From positions 2,542,001 through 2,606,000 of the forward strand of contig NZ_CP073063.1 of assembly GCF_022654015.1 (NCBI RefSeq): a stretch of DNA of 64,000 nucleotides. Direction: 5' to 3'. Positions 1-6,177 of the stretch are shown here, in pieces (the first letter of the stretch is position 1; each line of letters begins with the position of its first letter). Under the pieces are notes generated by a model. It worked only from the letters and a program-made list of their open reading frames with translations, made no database searches and was not told where the DNA came from. Both the position numbers and the translations under genes were made by a program. This stretch comes from Brevundimonas diminuta (lineage in GTDB: Bacteria > Pseudomonadota > Alphaproteobacteria > Caulobacterales > Caulobacteraceae).

Positions 1-547
1 CGTTGGCCTGGCTGGTCAAAGTCGAGCCGGTCAGCGACAGGCCGGCGACAGTCAGGTTCTGCCGATCCAGCGCGATGGTTTCGGCGCCGTCGGCGCTGGC
101 CAGAAAGTTCAGTGTCGTCGTCGCCGAACCGTCCAGAATGTTGGCGCCGTCGAAGATAGCGTTGTTGGCGAACGAGTCGATCGAACTCAGCAGCGCCTGA
201 AACTCATCATTGTAGGACGTGCGTGTGGCGGTGCTGGCGCTCGGGTCCGCCGCTGCGGTCGCCTTCTGCTTCAACTCGAGCAGGATGTCCGAGATCTGCT
301 CGCCTGCCGCCAGCGACACGTCAGCGATGGATGTCGCCCGGTTCAGGCTGGTGGTGACGGCTTCGAGCGATCCCCGATCGGCGCGCTGCCCCTGAGCCAC
401 CGCCCAGACCGCGGCGTTGTCGCGCGCGCCCTGAACCTTCAGCCCCGTGTTCACCCGGCTCTGCGTCGCCGCCAACTGGTCGTTGGTGCGGTTCAGATTC
501 TGCAAGGCGATCATCGCCGAGGTGTTAGTGTGGATGCTGGTGGTCAT
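1..547 (-). CDS. flagellin, divergent paralogue (C-terminus beyond window)
   Basis: The first 182 residues of a flagellin are visible; the gene runs off the left edge. It starts MTTSIHTNTSAMIALQNLN and has the conserved D0/D1 helix (QSRVNTGLKV, NAAVWAVAQGQRAD, SIADVSLAAGEQISDILLELK). Flagellin is exported by the flagellar type III apparatus and polymerises into the filament. This copy is clearly less like the four flagellins upstream than they are like each other: it has WAVAQ where they have FAIAT or YAIAT. It also lacks their three-hairpin leader. The ATG sits behind a G-rich stretch about 8 nt upstream. It lies downstream of flaG on the same strand. A minor filament subunit, such as a hook-proximal one, is plausible but inferred. 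Confidence 0.9.
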   Translation of the reverse strand, partial: MTTSIHTNTSAMIALQNLNRTNDQLAATQSRVNTGLKVQGARDNAAVWAVAQGQRADRGSLEAVTTSLNRATSIADVSLAAGEQISDILLELKQKATAAADPSASTATRTSYNDEFQALLSSIDSFANNAIFDGANILDGSATTTLNFLASADGAETIALDRQNLTVAGLSLTGSTLTSQAN

Positions 548-583
548 GGCTTCAAGCCCCCGGACGTTCTGTGGGCTACAGCA

Positions 584-612
584 TTAACCATGAGTCGTAA
601 TCACATGGTTAA
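584..612. promoter_or_regulatory. inverted repeat TTAACCATG / CATGGTTAA with an internal GANTC site
   Basis: Two perfect 9-nt arms, TTAACCATG and CATGGTTAA, are separated by 11 nt, about 40 nt upstream of the flagellin start at 547. A GAGTC (GANTC, the CcrM methylation motif of Caulobacterales) overlaps the end of the left arm. TTAACCAT resembles the CtrA half-site described in Caulobacter. A third ACCATG lies at 621-626. Operator function is inferred from position and symmetry. Confidence 0.45.
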
Positions 613-632
613 CGCGCCGGAAACCATGATTG

Positions 633-655
633 CGCCGCCCGGCAAGCCGGCGGCG
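633..655. repeat. GC-rich hairpin between flaG and the edge flagellin
   Basis: Arms CGCCGCCCGGC and GCCGGCGGCG pair almost perfectly around AA, with one unpaired C. On the minus strand it lies after the flaG stop, but no T-run follows. It may therefore be an RNA-stability or processing hairpin rather than an intrinsic terminator. Confidence 0.4.
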
Positions 656-682
656 TTAAAAAGTCTGAGCCCTCGCCTGTCG

Positions 683-964
683 TCAGACGGCGGTATCAAC
701 CAGACGACCGCCGCGATAGGTCGGGTCGCTGTTCAGCTTTTCGACATCCTCGCGCGGCAACTGACGGATCACCTCCCCCGTCACCCGGTCCAGGACCTTA
801 TAGACGAAGCGGTTGTCGCCCACGGCCTCGATGGTCAGGCGAAAGCGGCTGGCGTCGTTGTTGTCGTTTTTCGCAACCGGCGCCGGCGTCGCCGGCTGCA
901 CGGCGATCGGAGCGACGGGAGAAATCTGAGGTACGCTTACTGATCTCGCGACATTGTCTGTCAT
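683..964 (-). CDS. flaG: flagellar protein FlaG
   Basis: A 93-residue protein whose C-terminal half carries the FlaG signature: FRLTIEAVGDNRFVYKVLD followed by TGEVIRQLPREDVEKL. FlaG proteins influence flagellar filament length and assembly, and their genes usually sit beside flagellin genes, as here (flagellins on both sides, same strand). The N-terminal 40 residues are Pro/Ala-rich and probably disordered. The ATG at 964 has GGAG close upstream. A GTG eight codons earlier (988), behind AGAGG, is an alternative start. The family call is good; the effect on filament length is family knowledge. Confidence 0.8.
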   Translation of the reverse strand: MTDNVARSVSVPQISPVAPIAVQPATPAPVAKNDNNDASRFRLTIEAVGDNRFVYKVLDRVTGEVIRQLPREDVEKLNSDPTYRGGRLVDTAV

Positions 965-1048
965 GGCTCCACGCGCAGGTCGGCCCACGCCCTCTAGAGA
1001 AACAAACGATCAGCCGGAGCGGTCGCGAAACCGCTCCGGCCGCGCGTC

Positions 1049-1786
1049 TTAGCGGAACAGGCCCAGCAGGATCGAGCTGCCCTGATTGGCGATCGACAGC
1101 GCCTGCACGCCCAGTTGTTGCTTGGTTTGCAGGGCGGTCAGCTTGGCGCTTTCCTTGGCCAGATCGGCGTCCACCAGATTGCCCACGCCGGCTTCAAGAG
1201 CATCCTGCAGCTTGTTGACGAAGGTGATCTGACGGCCCAGCGACTTGGACTGGGTGCCCAGCGTCGCCAGAGCGCTCGTCGTCGCCGCGATGGCGGCATC
1301 GACGTTCGCAGCGGTGGCGTTGGCGGCCGTGACGCTGCCGGTGTTCACAGCGGTGATCGCCGCGTTCGAACCCAGCGTCGTAAGGCTGTTCACGCCATCG
1401 AACGAGGCGCCGGAGATCGCCGAGGCGACTTCCAGACCCAAGGCGTTGTAGTCGGCCAGATAGGCCGTCTGCGCCGAGCCGGTCGACGAGGCGATGTTGA
1501 CGGCGAGCGACTTCATCTCTTCCAGAGCGGAAGTGACGGAATCGCCGGCGGCCAGAGCCACGTCGGTGATCGACTGGGTGCGTTGCAGGCCGGCGCGAAC
1601 GGCGTCCTGCGAGGCGGCGTTGGCGCGTTGCGACGTGGCGATCGCGAAGATCGCACCGTTGTCCTTCGCCGACGACACCTTCATGCCGGTGCTGATCCGG
1701 TTTTGGGTCGTGTCCAGCTGTTGGCTGGTCTTGTTCAGGCTCTGCAGAGCGACTGCGGCGCCGTAGTTCGTATTGATGCTGGGCAT
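1049..1786 (-). CDS. flagellin (245 aa)
   Basis: A complete short flagellin with the conserved N-terminal D0/D1 region (MPSINTNYGAAVALQSLN, TQNRISTGMKVSSAKDN) and C-terminal helix ending QGSSILLGLFR. It has only a short variable middle, as is typical of Caulobacterales flagellins. It is exported and polymerised into the filament. AGGAGGG lies about 6 nt before the ATG. It is preceded by the three-hairpin leader shared with its neighbours. No sigma54 promoter is visible in the 111-bp gap upstream, so it is probably co-transcribed with the flagellin that starts at 2701. Confidence 0.97.
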   Translation of the reverse strand: MPSINTNYGAAVALQSLNKTSQQLDTTQNRISTGMKVSSAKDNGAIFAIATSQRANAASQDAVRAGLQRTQSITDVALAAGDSVTSALEEMKSLAVNIASSTGSAQTAYLADYNALGLEVASAISGASFDGVNSLTTLGSNAAITAVNTGSVTAANATAANVDAAIAATTSALATLGTQSKSLGRQITFVNKLQDALEAGVGNLVDADLAKESAKLTALQTKQQLGVQALSIANQGSSILLGLFR

Positions 1787-1848
1787 TTCTAGCCCTCCTT
1801 TTCACTTCGTGAGAGCCCCGGCGTTTTGCCGGGGTGAGCGTTTTGCTC
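1787..1848 (-). promoter_or_regulatory. flagellin 5' leader with three hairpins (copy 1)
   Basis: Read on the minus strand, three hairpins precede the ribosome-binding site: GAGC-AAAAC-GCTC (1836-1848), CCCCGGC-AAAAC-GCCGGGG (1816-1834) and TCAC-GAA-GTGA (1802-1812). The Shine-Dalgarno AGGAGGG follows immediately. The same three-part layout precedes three other flagellin genes. In Caulobacter, FlbT destabilises flagellin mRNA through its 5' leader, so this is a candidate FlbT target (inference). Confidence 0.65.
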
Positions 1849-1897
1849 GGGGTTCAAGGCCACGACCCCGCCGCCGGGACGGCGAGGTCTCCGGGCC

Positions 1898-2701
1898 TTA
1901 GCGGAAGAGGCTCAGCAGGATCGAGCTGCCCTGGTTGGCGATCGACAGCGCCTGCACGCCCAGCTGTTGCTTGGTTTGCAGGGCGGTCAGTCGTGCGCTT
2001 TCCTTGGCCAGATCGGCGTCCACCAGATTGCCCACGCCAGCTTCCATCGCATCCTGAAGCTTGTTGACGAAGGTGATCTGACGCCCGACCGACTTGGACT
2101 GGGTGCCCAAGGTGGCCAGGGTGCTGGTCACGCCCGCGATCGCCAGGTCGACGTTCGCGGTGGTGTAGTTGGCGACGGTCGGCGTCGCCGCCGTGAACAT
2201 CGCCAGTTGGGTGTTCGCGCTGACCGCCGTGGCGGTGCCCAGGCGATAGGTGCCCGAACCCGTCTGAACGTCGGTGGTCGTGCCAGCGGCCGTGTTCAAC
2301 AGGTTGACCCCGTCGAAGCTGGCGCCGGCGATCGCGTCGTTGATTTCCTTGCCCAGGGCAGTGAAGTCGGCCTCGTAGGCCGTCTTCGCCGAACCCGTGG
2401 ACGAGGCGATGTTGACCGCGAGCGACTTCATCTCTTCCAGGGCGGAGGTGATGGTGTCGCCGGCCGCCAGGGCCACATCGACGATGGACTGACCGCGTTG
2501 CAGCGAGTTGCGAACCGCGTCTTGCGAGGCGGCGTTGGCGCGCTGTTGCGTGGCAATGGCGAAGATCGCGCCATTGTCCTTGGCCGAAGAGACTTTCAGA
2601 CCCGTGCTGATGCGGTTCTGGGTCGTCTCCAGTTGAGCGTTGGTCTTGTTCAGGCTCTGCAGGGCGACTGCGGCGCCGTAGTTCGTATTGATGCTGGGCA
2701 T
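1898..2701 (-). CDS. flagellin (267 aa)
   Basis: A complete flagellin with the same MPSINTNYGAAVALQSLN start and ILLSLFR end as its neighbours. Its middle region is longer than in the 245-residue copy (an insertion around GTYRLGTATAV). The ATG at 2701 has a strong AGGAGGG. An in-frame TTG-type start further up would put the leader hairpins inside the coding region, so the conserved ATG is preferred. It belongs to the tandem array, with leader hairpins upstream but no sigma54 promoter in the 140-bp gap to the previous gene. Read-through from the promoter at 3662-3677 is likely. Confidence 0.97.
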   Translation of the reverse strand: MPSINTNYGAAVALQSLNKTNAQLETTQNRISTGLKVSSAKDNGAIFAIATQQRANAASQDAVRNSLQRGQSIVDVALAAGDTITSALEEMKSLAVNIASSTGSAKTAYEADFTALGKEINDAIAGASFDGVNLLNTAAGTTTDVQTGSGTYRLGTATAVSANTQLAMFTAATPTVANYTTANVDLAIAGVTSTLATLGTQSKSVGRQITFVNKLQDAMEAGVGNLVDADLAKESARLTALQTKQQLGVQALSIANQGSSILLSLFR

Positions 2702-2766
2702 TTCTGGCCCTCCTTGTTCACTTCGTGAGATCCCCTGGCGTTTTGCCGGGGTGAGCATTTTGCTCA
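2702..2766 (-). promoter_or_regulatory. flagellin 5' leader with three hairpins (copy 2)
   Basis: The hairpins are TGAGC-AAAAT-GCTCA (2752-2766), CCCCGGC-AAAAC-GCCAGGGG (2732-2751, one bulged A) and TCAC-GAA-GTGA (2718-2728), followed by AGGAGGG. Layout, loop sequence and spacing match the other three copies. This leader lies between two flagellin genes without its own recognisable promoter, so it may act inside a polycistronic mRNA. Confidence 0.65.
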
Positions 2767-2841
2767 GGTCCGGGCGCCGGAAACCGACGACCGATCAGAT
2801 GCGGCCTTGGCCCGACCGCCTTCGCGATCGGGCCGCGGGCC

Positions 2842-3585
2842 TTAGCGGAACAGGCTCAGCAGGATCGAGCTGCCCTGGTTGGCGATCGACAGCGCCTGCA
2901 CGCCCAGCTGTTGCTTGGTTTGCAGGGCGGTCAGCTTGGCGCTTTCCTTGGCCAGGTCTGCATCGACCAGGTTGCCGACACCGGCTTCCATCGCGTCCTG
3001 CAGCTTGTTGACGAAGGTGATCTGACGCGCCAGCGACTTGGACTGGGTGCCCAGCGTCGCCAGCGAAGACGTGACCGTCGCAATGCCGGCGTCGACGGCG
3101 GCCGTCGTGGCGCCCGCACGAGCGACGGCGCCGCCCGTCAGGCCCGTCACCGAGGCGACGCCCAGAGGCGTCGTCAGGCTGTTGACGCCATCGAACGACG
3201 CGCCGGAAATCGCGGAGGCGATTTCCGCGCCCAAGGCGTTGAAGTCTTTCAGATAGGCCGTCTCAGCATCCGAACCGGCGACCGACGACTGGATGCTGAC
3301 AGCGAGCGACTTCATCTCTTCCAGGGCGGAGGTGATGGTGTCGCCGGCCGCCAGGGCCACGTCGGTGATCGATTGGCTGCGTTGCAGCGAGTTGCGCGTT
3401 GCGTCTTGCGAAGCGGCGTTGGCGCGCTGCTGGGTGGCGATGGCGAAGATCGCGCCATTGTCCTTGGCCGAAGACACCTTCATGCCGGTGCTGATCCGGT
3501 TTTGGGTGGTTTCCAGCTGGGCGTTGGTCTTGTTCAGGCTCTGCAGGGCGACTGCGGCGCCGTAGTTCGTGTTGATGCTGGGCAT
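2842..3585 (-). CDS. flagellin (247 aa)
   Basis: A complete flagellin with MPSINTNYGAAVALQSLN at the N-terminus and QGSSILLSLFR at the C-terminus. It is nearly identical to its neighbours in the conserved termini and differs mainly in residues around 120-165. It is the first gene behind the sigma54 promoter at 3662-3677 and so probably heads a three-flagellin transcript (3585, 2701, 1786). The ribosome-binding site is AGGAGGG. It is exported and assembled into the filament. Sequence variation confined to the middle suggests surface-exposed diversification after duplication (inference). Confidence 0.97.
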   Translation of the reverse strand: MPSINTNYGAAVALQSLNKTNAQLETTQNRISTGMKVSSAKDNGAIFAIATQQRANAASQDATRNSLQRSQSITDVALAAGDTITSALEEMKSLAVSIQSSVAGSDAETAYLKDFNALGAEIASAISGASFDGVNSLTTPLGVASVTGLTGGAVARAGATTAAVDAGIATVTSSLATLGTQSKSLARQITFVNKLQDAMEAGVGNLVDADLAKESAKLTALQTKQQLGVQALSIANQGSSILLSLFR

Positions 3586-3650
3586 TTCTGGCCCTCCTTG
3601 TTCACTTCAGTGATTTCCGGCGTCGTTTTGCCGCCGGGAGCTTTTTGCTC
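3586..3650 (-). promoter_or_regulatory. flagellin 5' leader with three hairpins (copy 3)
   Basis: The hairpins are GAGC-AAAAA-GCTC (3638-3650), a CCGGCG/CGCCGG stem enclosing AAAAC (3617-3637), and TCAC-TGAA-GTGA (3602-3613), then AGGAGGG. Stem sequences differ from copies 1 and 2 but pairing and the A-rich apical loops are kept. The predicted sigma54 start site falls almost exactly at the first hairpin, so the mRNA would begin with it. Confidence 0.7.
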
Positions 3651-3661
3651 GGTGAGTAAGA

Positions 3662-3677
3662 AGCAATTGCCGGGCCA
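3662..3677 (-). promoter_or_regulatory. sigma54 (-24/-12) promoter of the flagellin operon
   Basis: On the minus strand the 16-mer TGGCCCGGCAATTGCT matches the sigma54 consensus TGGCACG-N4-TTGCW at all but one fixed position and with exact spacing. Initiation about 12 nt downstream would place the 5' end next to leader hairpin 1. Class IV flagellin promoters in Caulobacter are commonly sigma54-dependent with FlbD as activator. Confidence 0.75.
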
Positions 3678-3747
3678 TTTCTGATCCGAGCAAAATCCTA
3701 CAACTAACTGATTTTACTGATTTACCTTTGATTTACCCTCCTTCCGG

Positions 3748-3794
3748 CCCGGCAGCTTTTGCCGGGCTGGTCGGCGCACCAGGCAAGATTTGCC
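3748..3794. promoter_or_regulatory. paired FlbD/ftr-like enhancer palindromes
   Basis: CCCGGCA-GCTTT-TGCCGGG (3748-3766) is a perfect 7-bp-arm palindrome. GGCA-AGATT-TGCC (3782-3794) repeats its core with the same 5-nt spacer. Their centres lie about 87 and 118 bp upstream of the sigma54 promoter, where the FlbD activator binds ftr sites in Caulobacter flagellar genes. FlbD as the factor is inferred. Confidence 0.55.
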
Positions 3795-3872
3795 GAGCGC
3801 GCGTCGAGTTGGTCTGCGCCTGCGTGGGGTCACCACACGGCGAAAGGCGAAGCGTTCAGCCCAGTGGCGGGC

Positions 3873-4691
3873 TTAGTTGCGGAAGAGGCTCAGCAGGATC
3901 GAGCTGCCCTGGTTGGCGATCGACAGCGCCTGCACGCCCAGCTGTTGCTTGGTTTGCAGGGCGGTCAGCTTGGCGCTTTCCTTGGCCAGATCGGCGTCGA
4001 CCAAGTTGCCGATGCCGGCTTCGGTCGAGTCCTGCAGCTTGTTCACGAAGGTCAGTTGACGCCCGACCGACTTGGACTGGGTGCCGATCGTGGCCAGGTC
4101 AGCGGTGATCTCGGTGATTGCCGCATCGACGATGGCGGTCGTGGCGCCGGCGCGGGCGGCGGTGCCGGCCGAGACCGCCGTGATCGGGGCGGCGGCCGCC
4201 TTGTCGGTCGTTCCGAAACCGATCTGATAGGTTCCGCCGCTGACGTTGGTGGTGATGTTGGTGGCCGTGGTGGTGTTCCACAGGTTGACGCCGTCGAAGG
4301 TCGCGCCCTTCAGCGCCGCGTCGATTTCCTTACCCAAGGCGTTGAAATCGGCCAGATAAGACGTTTCGGCGGCCGAGCCGGCGACCGAGGACTGAATGCT
4401 GACGGCCAGCGACTTCATCTCTTCCAGTGCGGCGGTGATGGTGTCGCCGGCGGCCAGAGCCACATCGACGATCGACTGTCCGCGCTGGAGTGAATTCCGA
4501 ACCGCATCCATGGCGCCCATGTTGGCGCGCTGGGTCGTCGCGATGGCGTAGATCGCGCCGTTGTCCTTGGCCGAGCCCACCTTCAGGCCCGTCGAGACAC
4601 GGTTTTGCGTGCGCTCCAACATAGCGTTGGTCGCATTGAGGTTTTGCAGGGCGACAGCTGCGCCGTAGTTCGTATTGATGCTCGTAGCCAT
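3873..4691 (-). CDS. flagellin (272 aa)
   Basis: A complete flagellin, the most 5' of the array and the most distinct of the four. It starts MATSINTNYGAAVALQNLN, has GLKVGSAKDNGAIYAIAT, and ends LLSLFRN. It has a longer variable middle (about residues 115-180) rich in Thr/Gly/Ala. It has its own sigma54 promoter (4768-4783) and the three-hairpin leader, so it is probably a separate transcription unit from the next three flagellins. The Shine-Dalgarno (AGGAAAG) is weaker than the AGGAGGG of its neighbours, which could lower its translation (inference). Confidence 0.97.
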   Translation of the reverse strand: MATSINTNYGAAVALQNLNATNAMLERTQNRVSTGLKVGSAKDNGAIYAIATTQRANMGAMDAVRNSLQRGQSIVDVALAAGDTITAALEEMKSLAVSIQSSVAGSAAETSYLADFNALGKEIDAALKGATFDGVNLWNTTTATNITTNVSGGTYQIGFGTTDKAAAAPITAVSAGTAARAGATTAIVDAAITEITADLATIGTQSKSVGRQLTFVNKLQDSTEAGIGNLVDADLAKESAKLTALQTKQQLGVQALSIANQGSSILLSLFRN

Positions 4692-4755
4692 TTTGGCTTT
4701 CCTGTTCACTTCGTGTGATGTCCGACGCCATTTTGGCATCAGGAGCGTTTTGCTC
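4692..4755 (-). promoter_or_regulatory. flagellin 5' leader with three hairpins (copy 4)
   Basis: The hairpins are GAGC-AAAAC-GCTC (4743-4755), GATGCC-AAAAT-GGCGTC (4724-4740) and TCAC-N5-GTGA (4706-4718). The second stem has a completely different sequence from copies 1-3 but still pairs and keeps the AAAA loop. That is covariation supporting a real RNA structure. Confidence 0.7.
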
Positions 4756-4767
4756 GGTCTTCAGGAG

Positions 4768-4783
4768 AGCAAGGGCGGGGCCA
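4768..4783 (-). promoter_or_regulatory. sigma54 (-24/-12) promoter of the 272-aa flagellin
   Basis: TGGCCCCGCCCTTGCT on the minus strand matches TGGCACG-N4-TTGCW with exact spacing and two substitutions in the -24 box outside the GG. The predicted start lies within a few nucleotides of leader hairpin 1, the same geometry as at 3662-3677. Confidence 0.7.
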
Positions 4784-4856
4784 GTCCGAAAGGCGATGTT
4801 AGCCAGACGTCGACACTGATTTCATTGAACTTATCTCGACGGTTTGCGAAATGACC

Positions 4857-4891
4857 CGGCAAGCCTGCACACCAGGCGGCAGAAGTTGCCG
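4857..4891. promoter_or_regulatory. paired FlbD/ftr-like sites upstream of the second flagellin promoter
   Basis: CGGCA-GAAGT-TGCCG (4877-4891) is a perfect copy of the CGGCA-N5-TGCCG palindrome seen at 3748-3766. A degenerate second site (CGGCA-AGCCT-GCACA) starts at 4857. Their centres are about 108 and 88 bp above the sigma54 promoter. The distances match the other promoter to within about one helical turn. Confidence 0.5.
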
Positions 4892-4909
4892 AGTCGTTTT
4901 TGCAGGGCG

Positions 4910-5209
4910 TCAGTCGCGGCGTCGCACCTGCGCGTCCTGCATCGCGCGTTCGGCCAACAGGGTCTCGACCGCCAGCCGCCGCGCCCCGTCGCAAGCGACG
5001 ATCTGGGCGCCGCGCAGCAGATAGGCCGCGTCCAGATCGCCGGTCGTGGGTTCAGCCGGCAGGGTCGTCAGCGCGCACGGACGTGTCGCCGCCTCCGGCA
5101 AGACCAGTCGCGCCGGCGCAACCGTCGAGATTGGGGGCGATGCGGCACAGTTCGCCGTCATGGTCGCGCAGGCGATCAGCGCGGCGGTTGTCCAAGGGTT
5201 GATCGGCAT
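4910..5209 (-). CDS. outer-membrane spanin-like small lipoprotein (Rz1-like)
   Basis: A 99-residue protein with a short hydrophobic leader and an early cysteine (MPINPWTTAALIACATMTANC), followed by a Pro-rich segment. This fits a lipoprotein of the o-spanin type, which helps fuse inner and outer membranes in the last step of phage lysis. Its first 158 nt overlap, in another frame, the preceding gene that encodes a single-pass membrane protein. That is the arrangement of phage Rz/Rz1 pairs. The C-terminal half (DLDAAYLLRGAQIVACDGAR) is longer than in classical Rz1. The lipobox (TANC) is atypical, so lipidation is uncertain. It is the last gene of the lysis cassette. Confidence 0.55.
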   Translation of the reverse strand: MPINPWTTAALIACATMTANCAASPPISTVAPARLVLPEAATRPCALTTLPAEPTTGDLDAAYLLRGAQIVACDGARRLAVETLLAERAMQDAQVRRRD

Positions 5210-5531
5210 CGTCGGCGCTCCTGGCCTGGGCGACGGCGGCCGTGGTCGCCCGGTCCGCCGCCCCTGTGATGTGGTGATAGTGATCGACGCGCCGGGCCTG
5301 AGCCGCCACGCCCTCGGTTTCGATGCGTCTGGCCTGGGCTTGAGCGGCCGCCACCGCGGTCGCATCCCGCGCCTGAGTGCGGGCGGCCTCCAGACGCCTG
5401 TGCTGCAGGTTCAGCGGGTCCCAGCGAAAACCGAGCCCGCCCAGCAGCACGAATCCCAGCGCCAACGCTGCAGCAGCGGCCGCCAACCAGCCGAGCGGTG
5501 TCAGCGCCCGCAGTATGGATCGAGCGCTCAT
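5052..5531 (-). CDS. inner-membrane spanin-like protein (Rz-like)
   Basis: A 159-residue protein with one N-terminal membrane segment (about residues 14-35, GWLAAAAAALALGFVLLGG). An Ala/Gln/Arg-rich helical region follows, likely a periplasmic coiled coil, and then a Cys-containing tail (ELCRIAPNLDGC). This is the usual plan of an i-spanin. The ATG overlaps the stop of the M15 endolysin gene (ATGA), and the next gene starts inside this one in a different frame. No specific family was recognised; the call rests on topology and position after a holin-like and an endolysin gene. Confidence 0.55.
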   Translation of the reverse strand: MSARSILRALTPLGWLAAAAAALALGFVLLGGLGFRWDPLNLQHRRLEAARTQARDATAVAAAQAQARRIETEGVAAQARRVDHYHHITGAADRATTAAVAQARSADDADQPLDNRRADRLRDHDGELCRIAPNLDGCAGATGLAGGGDTSVRADDPAG

Positions 5532-5911
5532 GGAAAGGCCTTTCGATCCAGCTCGAAATGCGGACCGTCCCGCAGCGTCTTCCAGTCGCCGCCCCAGATC
5601 AGCGGCGTCTTCAGATCCAGCGCCGCCGCCTTGAACGCCTGGGCGATCCGGCCATACAGCGGCCAGTCCCACCGCACCTGGCCTTCGACCAGAGCGGCGA
5701 CATCGACGGCGTGACCCGTCAGATGGCGCGAGCGCGTCGTGCGGCTGGCGCCGGCCTTGACCAGGGCCGCCTGACGTTCGGCCGTACGCAGACCCTCGGT
5801 GATCAAGAAGTCCACCGGCGTGCGGGTGATGGCCGCCTCAACCACCGCAGTCAGGGCCGGATGCACGCCGATCAGCCGCGCACGCGACCGGCTGGACAGA
5901 CGAAAGCTCAT
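5528..5911 (-). CDS. M15 peptidase endolysin (L-alanyl-D-glutamate endopeptidase type)
   Basis: A 127-residue single-domain M15 zinc peptidase. SRHLTGHAVDV (residues 61-71) supplies zinc ligands His63 and Asp70, and GPHFELD (116-122) supplies His118. This class of phage endolysin (as in phage T5) cuts the peptide stem of peptidoglycan between L-Ala and D-Glu. It has no signal peptide, so release would need the holin-like protein encoded just upstream (4-bp overlap). A cellular role in wall remodelling is possible, but the genes on both sides favour a phage or gene-transfer-agent lysis module. Confidence 0.85.
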   Translation of the reverse strand: MSFRLSSRSRARLIGVHPALTAVVEAAITRTPVDFLITEGLRTAERQAALVKAGASRTTRSRHLTGHAVDVAALVEGQVRWDWPLYGRIAQAFKAAALDLKTPLIWGGDWKTLRDGPHFELDRKAFP

Positions 5912-6177
5912 GGTCGGCCTCCGCTGATCCGCAGCCGCGCTGTGGCGATCAAGGTGATCAACTGCTGAGCGGTCGGCGCCACCAGATAGAGCACCAGGAT
6001 CAAGGCCAGCAGGCCCATCAGCCCGTCCGTGATCCGGGGCAGCATCTCAGGCGGCATCCGCCCGACCGTGCGCATCAACAGCACCCACAACCCCGTGCTG
6101 ACGGCGAAGACGTAGAGCCGACGAAACAACCACCGCCCCTCCGCCAAGGGGATCGCCCCTTGCTTGTGTCGGGTCAT
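5908..6177 (-). CDS. holin-like small membrane protein
   Basis: An 89-residue protein with two predicted membrane helices (about residues 22-36, LYVFAVSTGLWVLLM, and 52-70, GLMGLLALILVLYLVAPTA). It has a basic N-terminus and a short Arg-containing tail. Size and topology fit a two-helix phage holin, which opens the inner membrane for the endolysin. Its ATG overlaps the stop of the upstream 51-residue gene, and its stop overlaps the endolysin start; both overlaps are ATGA. The holin assignment comes from context; no holin family motif was recognised. Confidence 0.55.
   Translation of the reverse strand: MTRHKQGAIPLAEGRWLFRRLYVFAVSTGLWVLLMRTVGRMPPEMLPRITDGLMGLLALILVLYLVAPTAQQLITLIATARLRISGGRP

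Noticed and set aside
633-655. Hairpin after flaG as an intrinsic terminator
   Set aside because: The stem is strong, but no T-run follows on the minus strand; the T-run precedes it. It is kept as a structural repeat only.
1049-4691. Flagellin array as an assembly artefact from repeat collapse or expansion
   Set aside because: The four copies differ in length, middle regions, leaders and promoters, so they are genuine paralogues.
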